Below, in pieces: positions 8,272 through 16,126 of a stretch of 20,787 bases of DNA (positions are counted from its first letter, which is position 1; each line of letters begins with the position of its first letter). The stretch lies in assembly GCA_046727435.1 (NCBI GenBank), contig JBKPCR010000057.1:1-20787 (forward strand), read 5' to 3'. Below the pieces are notes generated by a model. The model saw nothing but the letters and a program-made list of their open reading frames with translations. It ran no database searches and was not told the DNA's origin. The DNA is from CAVPRW01 sp046727435 [NCBI: bacterium] (GTDB taxonomy: Bacteria; Tectomicrobia; Entotheonellia; J063). The translations under genes and the position numbers were made by a program.

Positions 8272-8499
8272 ATGGATGATAAAGTCTTCGTGGTCATTAT
8301 ACGCTGCCACCAGTCTGCCAACCGCTGCCAGGCACTGGTGGCAGCGCAGGGGCTGGTAATGGCGGGGATCGATCTGCGGCGTACGCCGGAGGGATAGTGG
8401 TACTGTTTTGAAATCAATCCCTCCCCGGCCTTTACTTACTCCCAGCAGGTAACCGGCCAACCGATCGACGAGGCCATTGCCAAACTGCTGGCTGAATGA
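8272..8499 (+). pseudogene. ATP-grasp enzyme, C-terminal fragment with in-frame TAG
   Basis: Reading from ATG 8272 gives CQALVAAQGLVMAGIDLRRT then PEG, a TAG at 8395-8397, then WYCFEINPSPAFTYSQQVTG and QPIDEAIAKLLAE to TGA. The AGIDLRRTP and CFEINPSPAFTY motifs match the C-terminal magnesium/ATP site of ATP-grasp ligases of the RimK-like type, where the Asn of xEINPSP binds metal. Only about 75 codons of an expected 250-330 remain. The frame after the TAG is perfectly kept, so the stop is probably a recent point change in an already truncated gene. The gap 8127-8271 before it shows no gene. Confidence 0.65.
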
Positions 8500-8656
8500 T
8501 CCATGATCGATCTTAAGGGATACCCCTCAAATGTATAGGCATGGCCAGTCATCCAGCGATCAGCTAGCCAGGTGGAGGATACCGGCGACGCCAAGCTGGC
8601 CAAGGGCCTCAGAGTGCTCTGTGAGCGCACAATTCCCTAGCTCTCGCGATTCTTGG

Positions 8657-8674
8657 TTTGACACCTTGGTCAAA
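8657..8674. promoter_or_regulatory. TTTGAC-N6-GTCAAA inverted repeat in a gene-free stretch
   Basis: A perfect 6-bp dyad with a 6-bp spacer, the size and shape of a dimeric regulator site. It lies 45 bp beyond the 3' end of the VWA gene, an unusual place for an operator, and no gene starts nearby. The surrounding 8500-8718 stretch holds no recognisable gene. Confidence 0.2.
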
Positions 8675-8718
8675 AGCTGCTTGGTCGACAGGAGAGGGCA
8701 ACCAGGAGTGCGTCGGTA

Positions 8719-10431
8719 TTATGACACCCGCACCCGCTTCTTGCGCAAATAATCCACCAGCAAATACTTCCCCAGGGTTTCCGAGGTCACATAGAACGCC
8801 CGGCCGCGGTTGATACGGGTCATCTGATCAACAAACGAGACCAGTGTCGGGTCGTCATCTAACATGAACACGCTGAGCTGGATGTCGGCCTCAGTGAGAC
8901 GTTTCACCTCTTTGAGCGTTTCACGGAGAGTGGCGCGGGTGGGAGGATAGTGAAAATGCCACTGGCCTCCCTCATAGTGCACGGTCGGTTGGCCGTCGGT
9001 GATGACGATGATATGCTTGTTCGGACCACTCTGCCGCGCGAGCCACTTGCGCGCCATCATGAAGCCGTGCTGCAGATTGGTGCCCGGGGTGATGCCATCG
9101 ATGGTCAGGAAGGGCAGATCTTCCATGTGCAGTTCCTCGGCGTAGCTGTAGAAGCCGATGACTCGCAAGCTATCCCGTGGAAACTGGCTCCTCATCAAGG
9201 TATGTAGAGCGATCGTCACCTTCTTAGCCGCCGGAAACCGCCCGTAATATTCCATGGACAGGCTCATATCCAGCATGAGCACCGTGGCGGCGCGGGTGAG
9301 GAACTCCGGTCGATAGACCTCGAAATCCTCGGGCTTGACCTGCACCGGGGTGCCGGGTCCCTGCCGCGACAGCGCGTTCAGGAACGTGCGACCAAGGTCA
9401 GGATGGAAACGATCGCCGTATTCATAGGGCTTGGTGGCATCGGCATGATGGAAATCGCCGTGTCCATGGAAGCTGGTCTCATGAGGGCCGAACTGCCCCT
9501 GTTCGAGAAAGGAGAAGATGTGGCGCAGGGCGCGTTCGCCGAGCTTGCGAATCCCGCGTGGGGTCAACTCGAAGCGGTCCCCGACGCGATCGACGTAACC
9601 CGCCTTCTCTAACAAGCCGATGAGCTCCTTCAGGCGTTCCAAGCGCTCATGGGCTTCCTCCCCCAGCAAGTCGCGCACCTGCTCCATGTCAATCTCGGCC
9701 AATCGATCCTCGCGTGGCAGACGCCGCAACGACTGCTCGAGCTGATCGATGAGGTCGAAGCGGTCCGCCATGCGTAAACCTTCCTCGATCGAGAGAGGAT
9801 CGGTGCCACGAAATCCATACTGCGCCAGCTCAAAGAAACGTTCCCACTGCTGCGCCAGTTGAGTGAGTTGCTGCTGCAGCCGCGGATCGTTGAATTTTTG
9901 CTGCAGGAGCTGAGCCAGCGCCTCGCGCATGTCATCGGGCATGGCCTCCAGCAGTTCCTGCATCTGGCGCATCTGCGCCTGTAGCTCTTGCATGAGAGCG
10001 TCGAGATCGGCCTGTTCGAGGTTCGGGAAATATTGGCCGAATTGCTTGAGAAAATCGTCGAGTGAGGGATTGAGGCCGCGGTCGCGCTGCTGGAGGAGGT
10101 CATTGAGCGCTTGCATCATCCGATTCATCTGGGCAAGATGTTCCTGGCTCAGGTGTTCGATCTGCTGCTTCAGTGCCTCGAAGAGAGACTGGGCATCGAA
10201 TTGCCCGACAGCGTCCTGTTTCATGCGCTGTAACCGTTTGATGAGATCGCGGATGCCCTCCACCCGTCGATTGCCCCGCAAGGTCATGCCCTGTTCAAAT
10301 AATCGCCGCAGCGCCCAGGTGAGATCACCGTGCTGGAGGAGGTCATCCACCGCCTCATCGAGCACATCGTCGGCCTCGATATCCGCGAACGCCTGCCTCC
10401 CATCCCATTCTGCGTAGCGATAACGTTTCAT
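8719..10431 (-). CDS. VWA-domain protein, CoxE/MoxR-partner type
   Basis: A 570-aa soluble protein. The N-terminal two thirds are helical and Gln/Leu-rich, probably coiled coil (for example LQQRDRGLNPSLDDFLKQF, then MRQMQELLEAMPDDMREAL). A von Willebrand A domain fills about residues 375-570, with the metal-ion-dependent adhesion site DMSLS near residue 385, TNLQHG and ITDGQPT. Proteins of this shape usually work with a MoxR-type AAA+ ATPase as chaperone or metal-insertion pairs; none is visible here. ATG 10431 is preferred to ATG 10467 because GGAG lies 5 nt upstream and MKRYRYAEWDG looks like a native start. It lies 79 bp downstream of the amidase gene on the same strand and may be read through from that operon. 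Confidence 0.85.
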   Translation of the reverse strand: MKRYRYAEWDGRQAFADIEADDVLDEAVDDLLQHGDLTWALRRLFEQGMTLRGNRRVEGIRDLIKRLQRMKQDAVGQFDAQSLFEALKQQIEHLSQEHLAQMNRMMQALNDLLQQRDRGLNPSLDDFLKQFGQYFPNLEQADLDALMQELQAQMRQMQELLEAMPDDMREALAQLLQQKFNDPRLQQQLTQLAQQWERFFELAQYGFRGTDPLSIEEGLRMADRFDLIDQLEQSLRRLPREDRLAEIDMEQVRDLLGEEAHERLERLKELIGLLEKAGYVDRVGDRFELTPRGIRKLGERALRHIFSFLEQGQFGPHETSFHGHGDFHHADATKPYEYGDRFHPDLGRTFLNALSRQGPGTPVQVKPEDFEVYRPEFLTRAATVLMLDMSLSMEYYGRFPAAKKVTIALHTLMRSQFPRDSLRVIGFYSYAEELHMEDLPFLTIDGITPGTNLQHGFMMARKWLARQSGPNKHIIVITDGQPTVHYEGGQWHFHYPPTRATLRETLKEVKRLTEADIQLSVFMLDDDPTLVSFVDQMTRINRGRAFYVTSETLGKYLLVDYLRKKRVRVS

Positions 10432-10510
10432 ATGGGCTCCAAACCCTTGGTGCGTCAACGCATTCACCGCTCATCTGTCGGCTATGAGCGCATCCGGCGT
10501 GGCGAGCACG

Positions 10511-11977
10511 TCAGGCCGACGGTCCGGATTCCTCCTCAGCGCATGGCTCCCTTGTACTCCGCCGATCCCGAGAATGCAAGGGGAAAAGGGCTGTGTGGTT
10601 GGTGGCGCCGAGTCTAAAGCCCGACTGCCGCTGAAACGACAACCCCAGGTCTACCAGTAGATCATCCTGAAACCCTGGTGCGACCAAAGTGATGCCCACC
10701 GGAATCCCCAGCGGTCGAAATCCACCTGGCACCGCAATGGCCGTCAGATCGAGGAGATTGACGAAATTCGTGTACAGTCCCAGACAGGTGTTCAAACGTA
10801 TCGGTTCGGCTTCTACAGCATCGATGCGGTAGACCGTCGGCGCCGTCGGCACCATCAGGCAGGCGATGCGATTCCACACCTGCCGGGTCTGCGCTCGTAA
10901 GCGTTGCAGTCGATCGAAGGCGCGGAACGTATCCACCGCCGAATAGATGGCGCCTCCAGCGATGATCTGGCGGGTGATTGGGTGCATGGCGTCGCCCGAC
11001 GTGCGGACGAAGGTCTCGAGCGCTGCCAGTCGCTCCGCCACCCATGGGCCGTCGTATAGCAGCTGCCCCGCCTCGGAGAAGGGAGCGAAATCGATGGTGA
11101 CAGTCCTGCCGCCCATGGGTTCCAGTCGAGCGACCGCTTGATCGAAGAGGTGCGCCGCCTCCGCATCGCCCAGAAAATCCAAATGGTTGGGAGTGCCGAA
11201 ACGGCAGTCCAATATCGTTCGATGCGTCGTGAGACGGCGTGCATTCGGGCGCGAATAAGCATCTTGTGGGTCTGGACCCGTCGCCACTGAAAGCACCGCC
11301 GCCGCATCCTCGACGGTTAAGGCGAAGATCGACACACAATCGAGCGAGCGACAGGCGGGCACGACTCCTACGGTTGGGATGAGACCGCGCGTCGGTTTAA
11401 GGCCGACCACGTTGCAGAAGGCCGCCGGGATACGGCCCGACCCCGCGGTGTCGGTGCCCAGAGCAAAACTGACAAGACCCGTGGCGACAGCCACAGCTGA
11501 CCCTGAGCTCGAACCTCCGGGGATATACGCGGGGTTAAACGGATTGCCAGGGATCCCATATGGCGACCGTACGCCTACCAGCCCGGTGGCAAATTGGTCG
11601 AGATTCGTCTTGCCGATGGGGATGGCCCCGGCCTCGATGAGCCGTTCAACCACCGTCGCCGAACGATCGGGGAGGTAGGCATAGGCAGGACAGGCAGCAG
11701 TGGTGGGGACCCCGGTGAGATCGATATTATCCTTAATGGCGAACGGCAGGCCCCATAGGGGCGGCAGCGCCTCGGACGAGGTTCGTACGGCCGATAGCCG
11801 AGCGGCACGCGCCATCGCCTCCTGTCGGGAAATGAGAGAGATCCACACATGGTCGTCGCCGCGGGCTGCGATACGGCTGTAGATGGCATCGATGACCGTC
11901 TCGGGACGCAATGCGGCCGACTCATATAAACCATGAAGTGCCGCACGAGTCAGGCTGCCGGTCAACGGATCCCACAT
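10511..11977 (-). CDS. atzF: Allophanate-hydrolase-like amidase (amidase-signature domain only)
   Basis: A 488-aa amidase-signature enzyme. The Ser-cisSer-Lys triad is present: K82 in FAIKDN, the cis-Ser in GGSSSGS (residues 154-160) and the nucleophile S180 in TDTAGSGR. LWGLPFAIKDNIDLTGVPTT and GKTNLDQFATGLVGVRSPYG are typical of allophanate hydrolases (AtzF/DUR1,2 type), which split allophanate to ammonia and CO2. Known allophanate hydrolases are near 600 aa and carry an extra C-terminal domain; here the protein stops soon after the amidase fold. It is encoded 97 bp downstream of a biuret-hydrolase-like gene, which supports the substrate. Another small-amide substrate is possible. Confidence 0.8.
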   Translation of the reverse strand: MWDPLTGSLTRAALHGLYESAALRPETVIDAIYSRIAARGDDHVWISLISRQEAMARAARLSAVRTSSEALPPLWGLPFAIKDNIDLTGVPTTAACPAYAYLPDRSATVVERLIEAGAIPIGKTNLDQFATGLVGVRSPYGIPGNPFNPAYIPGGSSSGSAVAVATGLVSFALGTDTAGSGRIPAAFCNVVGLKPTRGLIPTVGVVPACRSLDCVSIFALTVEDAAAVLSVATGPDPQDAYSRPNARRLTTHRTILDCRFGTPNHLDFLGDAEAAHLFDQAVARLEPMGGRTVTIDFAPFSEAGQLLYDGPWVAERLAALETFVRTSGDAMHPITRQIIAGGAIYSAVDTFRAFDRLQRLRAQTRQVWNRIACLMVPTAPTVYRIDAVEAEPIRLNTCLGLYTNFVNLLDLTAIAVPGGFRPLGIPVGITLVAPGFQDDLLVDLGLSFQRQSGFRLGATNHTALFPLHSRDRRSTREPCAEEESGPSA

Positions 11978-12074
11978 GCGGAGCGGTCGAATTGGGCCCT
12001 GCCGGGCCGGGGGATGGTTCCCACTTGCTCATTCCCTCCTGCGTGCTCACCATGAAACGTCTGCCATCAGCGCG

Positions 12075-12773
12075 TCACGATGGGACCAGCCGCTGCATGG
12101 CTGCCATGAAGTGCTGCGAGGTCGAGACCGCGCCGAAGACTCCTCCTTGCATCTGGACCATTTTGATCGCCGCCCGATGGTTGTCTTCATCCGTCGCTCC
12201 GGTGCAGTCCTCGAGCAGTAAGCACTCATAGCCGCGATCATTGGCCTCACGCATCGTCGAATGGACGCAGACATCGGTTGTAATGCCGGTTAGCACCAGA
12301 TGGGTGATGCCGCGTGTTTTGAGAATGAGGTCCAGATTGGTGGCGTAGAAGCTCCCCTTGCCCGGCTTGTCGACGATGATTTCGTGGGGTGCAGCCTTTA
12401 GCTCGTCCACAATCTCCCATCCCGGTTCACTCTCCACGAGGATGCGGCCGCAGGGACCCAGATCGCCGATTCCTGCGCCAATTCGTCGACTACGCCAGAG
12501 CTTGTTCTCAGGCAAATCGGTGAGGTCTGGTCGGTGCCCTTCACGGGTATAGATCACGGTGAACCCGGGGATACGCCTGACCGTGTCGAGGACCGCCTTG
12601 ATCGGCGCAACCGCCTGGGCGGTCAGGGCGATATCGTAGCCCATACGATCGACATAGCCCCCCTGGCCGCAGAAGTCATGCTGCATGTCGATGACCAGCA
12701 GCGCGGTTCTGGATGGAACGATAGTCCCATCGTACGGCCAATCATAGGGCTCTGCCTTCACCATGTCAACCAT
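12075..12773 (-). CDS. biuH: Isochorismatase-family cysteine hydrolase, probable biuret amidohydrolase
   Basis: A 232-aa cysteine hydrolase of the isochorismatase fold. The Asp-Lys-Cys triad can be placed at D29 (LLVIDMQHDFC), K136 (IIVDKPGKGSFYATNL) and C169 (GITTDVCVHSTMREANDRGY). The sequence style (EPYDWPYDGTIVPSRTALLV, YTREGHRPDLTDLPENKLWR) resembles biuret hydrolases, which convert biuret to allophanate plus ammonia. The next gene downstream encodes an allophanate-hydrolase-like amidase, the following step of that pathway. ATG 12773 is chosen because GGAGGA lies 5 nt upstream; the longer reading from 12812 runs through that ribosome site. RutB-like ureidoacrylate hydrolases are the main alternative. 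Confidence 0.8.
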   Translation of the reverse strand: MVDMVKAEPYDWPYDGTIVPSRTALLVIDMQHDFCGQGGYVDRMGYDIALTAQAVAPIKAVLDTVRRIPGFTVIYTREGHRPDLTDLPENKLWRSRRIGAGIGDLGPCGRILVESEPGWEIVDELKAAPHEIIVDKPGKGSFYATNLDLILKTRGITHLVLTGITTDVCVHSTMREANDRGYECLLLEDCTGATDEDNHRAAIKMVQMQGGVFGAVSTSQHFMAAMQRLVPS

Positions 12774-12850
12774 CGCTCTCTCCTCCCCGCTTCCAGGAAG
12801 ACGGCGTTGCAATCAGTCGATACTGCGGGCGCCATCTGGTGCTCAAAGCG

Positions 12851-12937
12851 TTACTCCACGCGGCTCTTGGCGCCCGACAACCGCTCGAGCACGACCTCGG
12901 CATTGAATGCGACGGCGCACTGGCAACGATGTATCAT
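12851..12937 (-). CDS. Possible 28-aa small ORF ahead of the hydrolase gene
   Basis: ATG 12937 follows a strong AGGGGGAG ribosome site by 4 nt and opens MIHRCQCAVAFNAEVVLERL, ending GAKSRVE and TAA. It lies 77 bp upstream of the biuret-hydrolase-like start, in the 466-bp gap behind dppF. It could be a leader peptide, a leftover of a truncated gene, or chance. The rest of the gap (12938-13239) shows nothing I can name. Confidence 0.3.
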   Translation of the reverse strand: MIHRCQCAVAFNAEVVLERLSGAKSRVE

Positions 12938-13239
12938 GGCACTCCCCCTCCGTGGCCGATGGGACTGCAGGGAGGTGGTGGCCCAAATGCAAGGGGGCAA
13001 TACATTCCCTTCCCTTTATGCTGCCGGTTAGCGAACCCCCGCGTACACGCTCCATGTGCCATAGCGCTTCGGGATGGAGGTGAGGAGAGCGGTCACTTTC
13101 AGTCTGGTGCTGAACAGACCGAGCGTCGAACTCTCGCTGTAGAAGCCGTGCCAGGGAAACGTCAGAAAGGTCCACATCTCAAGCGTCAGTGGTCAGGGCG
13201 TAACGCTCCTGGCTGGTGCGAGCAGTAGGAGTCGTACGG

Positions 13240-14319
13240 TTAGGCCTGCCTATCAGAGGCGCCCGCCCGATGGTCCTCCAAGCCCTCGCTTCCTCCGGTA
13301 GATGAGCCTCCCGGAAAATGGCAGGCTGCCAGCTGCGCCTCAAGCACGGGTGTCAGGTATGGCATTTGGATGCGACAGCGGTCGGTCTGCCGCGAGCAGC
13401 GGCCCTAAAAGCGACACATGTGTGGGTCAGGATCGATGGGACTGACCGGCTCACCGTCGAGTCTGAGGCGTCCATGGCGCGCCTGCGCCTCGATCGTTGG
13501 AATGGCCGACACCAGCGCCTGGGTATAGGGATGCTGCGGCTGCTCGAACACCTGCCCGGCAGGGCCGGCCTCGATGATTTTACCCAAATACATCACCAAG
13601 ACCCGATCGCACATCAGCCGCACCACGTTGAGGTCATGGGAGATGAACAGAAAGCTCATGCCGAGCTGGCGCCGCAGATCGGCGAGCAGTTTGAGAATGA
13701 CCGCCTACACGGAAACATCCAGGGCGGAGGTCGGCTCATCCAGGATCAGTAACCGTGGGTTCGCCGCCAGGGCGCGGGCGATGCCGACACGTGCTTTCTG
13801 CCCGCCGGAGAGTTGGTGTGGATAGCGCTCGAGCAACTCACGGGGAAGGTTCACCAGGTCCGCCAACTCATCCACCCGCGTCCACACACCAGATCCCCGC
13901 AGATGGACGAGACACTGCAAGGGGTCGGCTATCGAACGAGCGGCCGTAAACCGTGGATTGAGGCTTTCGGTGGCATCCTGGAACACCTGTTGAATAAGGC
14001 GGCGCTCAGGGCTACGAGCGAAGCGGTGCGCCGGGAGCTCGCCGAGGTCGCGACCCTGAAAATGAATCTTGGCGCTGGTGGGATCGATGAGACGAGCGAG
14101 AGTTGATTTGCCACATCCGGATTCCCCCATGAGCCCAGCGCTCTCACCCGCCTCAACGCTGATGCTAACGTCATCGACGGCGTGCAGCAGAGCGGGCTCC
14201 GACGTACCATCAGCACCGCTGTGGCGCCGGCGCCTTGCCTGTACCATCCGGGCCAGCGTGCTATGGCCCCCGAGTGGAAAAAATTTGGTCAGCCGTTCAA
14301 CCTCCAGGAGTGCGGTCAT
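13240..14319 (-). pseudogene. dppF: Oligopeptide-type ABC ATPase DppF, two in-frame amber codons
   Basis: This would be the second ATPase of a Dpp/Opp-type importer. It starts MTALLEVERLTKFFPLGG and has Walker A GESGCGKST, signature LSGGQKARVGIARAL and Walker B LLILDEPTSALD. The frame is broken by TAG at 13705-13707 (LDVSV*AVILKLLADL, normally Gln) and again by TAG at 13405-13407 inside the Cys-rich tail (CRF*GRCSRQTDRC, normally CRFxxRC). After both stops the frame stays perfect to LAACHFPGG and TAA at 13240-13242, giving a normal family length of about 360 codons. A few residues also seem missing just after Walker A (KSTLARLIDPTS). Its ATG overlaps the original dppD stop as ATGA, so it belonged to the transporter operon. 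Confidence 0.8.
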
Positions 14320-15082
14320 AGCGGATCTCGACAAGCGACGACATGACGCGGGTCGACTTGCACGCGCGGCAGCGGCAGGGCGGCAGCTCCCCGCGCAAAT
14401 CGGGGAGCCCACCCCGAATAGAGGTGAGCGAGTCGAGCTGGCCAGCCCCGTGTGGCGTCGAGGCGATGAGCTTGGCGGTATACGGATGGCGTGGCTTGGC
14501 GAACAGCTCCCCAACGGGAGCGCTTTCCACGACATGTCCAGCATGCATGACGACGATGCGCTCGCAATATTCCGCAGCGAGGCCCAAGTCATGGGTAATG
14601 AGCAGCGTCGCCATGCGGCGTTTACGGGCCAATTCAACGATGAGGTCCATGATCGCTGCCTGCGTCGTGACATCGAGCCCCGTGGTGGGCTCGTCGGCGA
14701 TCAACAACGCCGGCTCGCAGGCCAGCGCCATGGCGATGCCTACTCGCTGGCACATCCCCCCCGACAGCTCGAAGAGATACGCCGCATAGCGCCGCTCAGC
14801 ATCGGGGATGCGCACTTGCATCAGGAGCTCGATGGCCCCGCGCTTGACGCCTGCACGGGGCATGGGGGCATGGCGCCGTAGGATATCACCGATTTGACGC
14901 CCAAACCAGTGAGCCCACGAAGGAGGCTCCAGGGCGCGTGAGGTATTCGTCGCCAGCGGGTCGTAGGGCGCCAAGGACGGCCCCAGAACTGCGCCCACCA
15001 GCAACAGCAGCGCCAACACCGCGGCAGCCAGGGTGAGTGGATTCTCCAGCATCAGGTAGCGGAGATGGGCCAAGGTTTTCAT
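14297..15082 (-). pseudogene. dppC'-'dppD fusion left by an internal deletion
   Basis: The first 61 residues are the N-terminus of a DppC-type permease (MKTLAHLRYLMLENPLTLAA, one membrane segment, then LEPPSWAHWFG). At about 14897-14902 the frame passes straight into the middle of a DppD-type ATPase (RQIGDILRRHAP, then LSGGMCQRVGIAMAL and ALLIADEPTTGLD). About 200 residues of DppC and the Walker A half of DppD are gone, so neither part can work. A second lesion near 14350-14380 shifts the tail: the expected ending VDPRHVVACRDPL lies in another frame whose TGA (14316-14318) overlaps the dppF ATG. The start overlaps the dppB stop as ATGA, showing the original coupled operon. Confidence 0.8.
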
Positions 15083-16122
15083 CCTTCCAGCCTCATACGC
15101 GGATCGATCAGGCCATACGCGATGTCGATACACAGGTTGAGCATGACATACAGGACGGCGAGCGTCAGGACAAAACCCTGGACAGGTGCATAATCGGAGG
15201 CTATCAAGGCCTCCAGCGCGTAAGAGCCGATCCCCGGCCAGGAGAACACCCGCTCCACCACGACATTGGCCCCAAGCAGGAAGGAGAACACCATACCCAT
15301 AGTGGTGAGGACCGGGAGCATAGCGTTCTGGAAGGTATACACCAGCAAAATGGTGTGGCGCGACAACCCACTGGCGCGCGCGGTGCGGATGAAATCGCTG
15401 GACAATACGCCCAACATCGAGGCGCGCGTCATGCGCGCCAGCGGCGCCAGGGCAAAGATGCCGAGCGTCATCGCGGGCAAGGCCAGATGCGCCAAGGTGG
15501 TGGCCAGCAGCTGGTAATCACCGCCCACGACACTATCGATGGTGAAAAAGCCCATGAGGTGTGGCGGCGGAGTTGAGAAGGAATCCAGTCGCCCCAGGGG
15601 GGCTGGAGCCCACCCCAGGAGATAGTAAAAAACATACACTAGCAGCAGCCCCGTAAAGAAGACCGGTAGCGATACGCCGGCAGTGGAGATCACCCGGCAG
15701 GCATGATCGATGGCTGAATTGGGATGCGTCGCGGCAAGAACCCCCAAGGGTAGTGCGATAGCCACCGAGAATAACAGGCCGAACAGCGTCAACTCCAAAG
15801 AAGCGGGTAGGCGTCGAACGATCTCCTCGAGCACCGGCTGTCCAGTGGTCAATGACTGACCAAAGCTGCCCTGGCCTAGCTCGCCGAGGAACGCGAAGAA
15901 TTGCATCGGCAGACTCCGATCGAGCCCAAGCTTAAGGCGAATCCCCTCGATGGCTTGCTGGGTAGCCGCGGGACCGGCAAAATAGGCGGCGGGATCTGTC
16001 GGCAGCGCACGCGTCAAGACAAAGGCGACGACGATGACGCCCAGAAGGCTCGGGAGAGCCGTCGCCGCGCGCCGCGCCACAAGATGCAGCATGGCCACTG
16101 AACGGTTGGCGCTTTTCATCAT
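15079..16122 (-). CDS. dppB: Oligopeptide-type ABC permease DppB
   Basis: A 347-aa inner-membrane permease of the DppB/OppB family. It opens with a hydrophobic segment (TALPSLLGVIVVAFVLTR), carries the family pattern LPTDPAAYFAGPAAT and RLKLGLDRSLPMQFFAFLG, about six membrane segments, and the EAA-type loop ARASGLSRHTILLVYTFQNA that docks the ATPase. ATG 16122 is chosen because it lies 4 nt after the substrate-binding protein stop with GGAAGG 9 nt upstream; a TTG start at 16140 is possible. This is the only transporter gene still open from end to end, but it has no intact partners here. Confidence 0.88.
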   Translation of the reverse strand: MMKSANRSVAMLHLVARRAATALPSLLGVIVVAFVLTRALPTDPAAYFAGPAATQQAIEGIRLKLGLDRSLPMQFFAFLGELGQGSFGQSLTTGQPVLEEIVRRLPASLELTLFGLLFSVAIALPLGVLAATHPNSAIDHACRVISTAGVSLPVFFTGLLLVYVFYYLLGWAPAPLGRLDSFSTPPPHLMGFFTIDSVVGGDYQLLATTLAHLALPAMTLGIFALAPLARMTRASMLGVLSSDFIRTARASGLSRHTILLVYTFQNAMLPVLTTMGMVFSFLLGANVVVERVFSWPGIGSYALEALIASDYAPVQGFVLTLAVLYVMLNLCIDIAYGLIDPRMRLEG

Positions 16123-16126
16123 GGCT

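Noticed and set aside
12843-13175. 110-aa minus-strand ORF between dppF and the hydrolase gene
   Set aside because: No convincing start site and an unrecognisable, low-quality translation; the 28-aa ORF in another frame has the better ribosome site.
13705-14673. 322-aa ORF read as one protein
   Set aside because: The first ~115 residues are an out-of-frame reading of the dppD remnant; the true gene starts at 14319.
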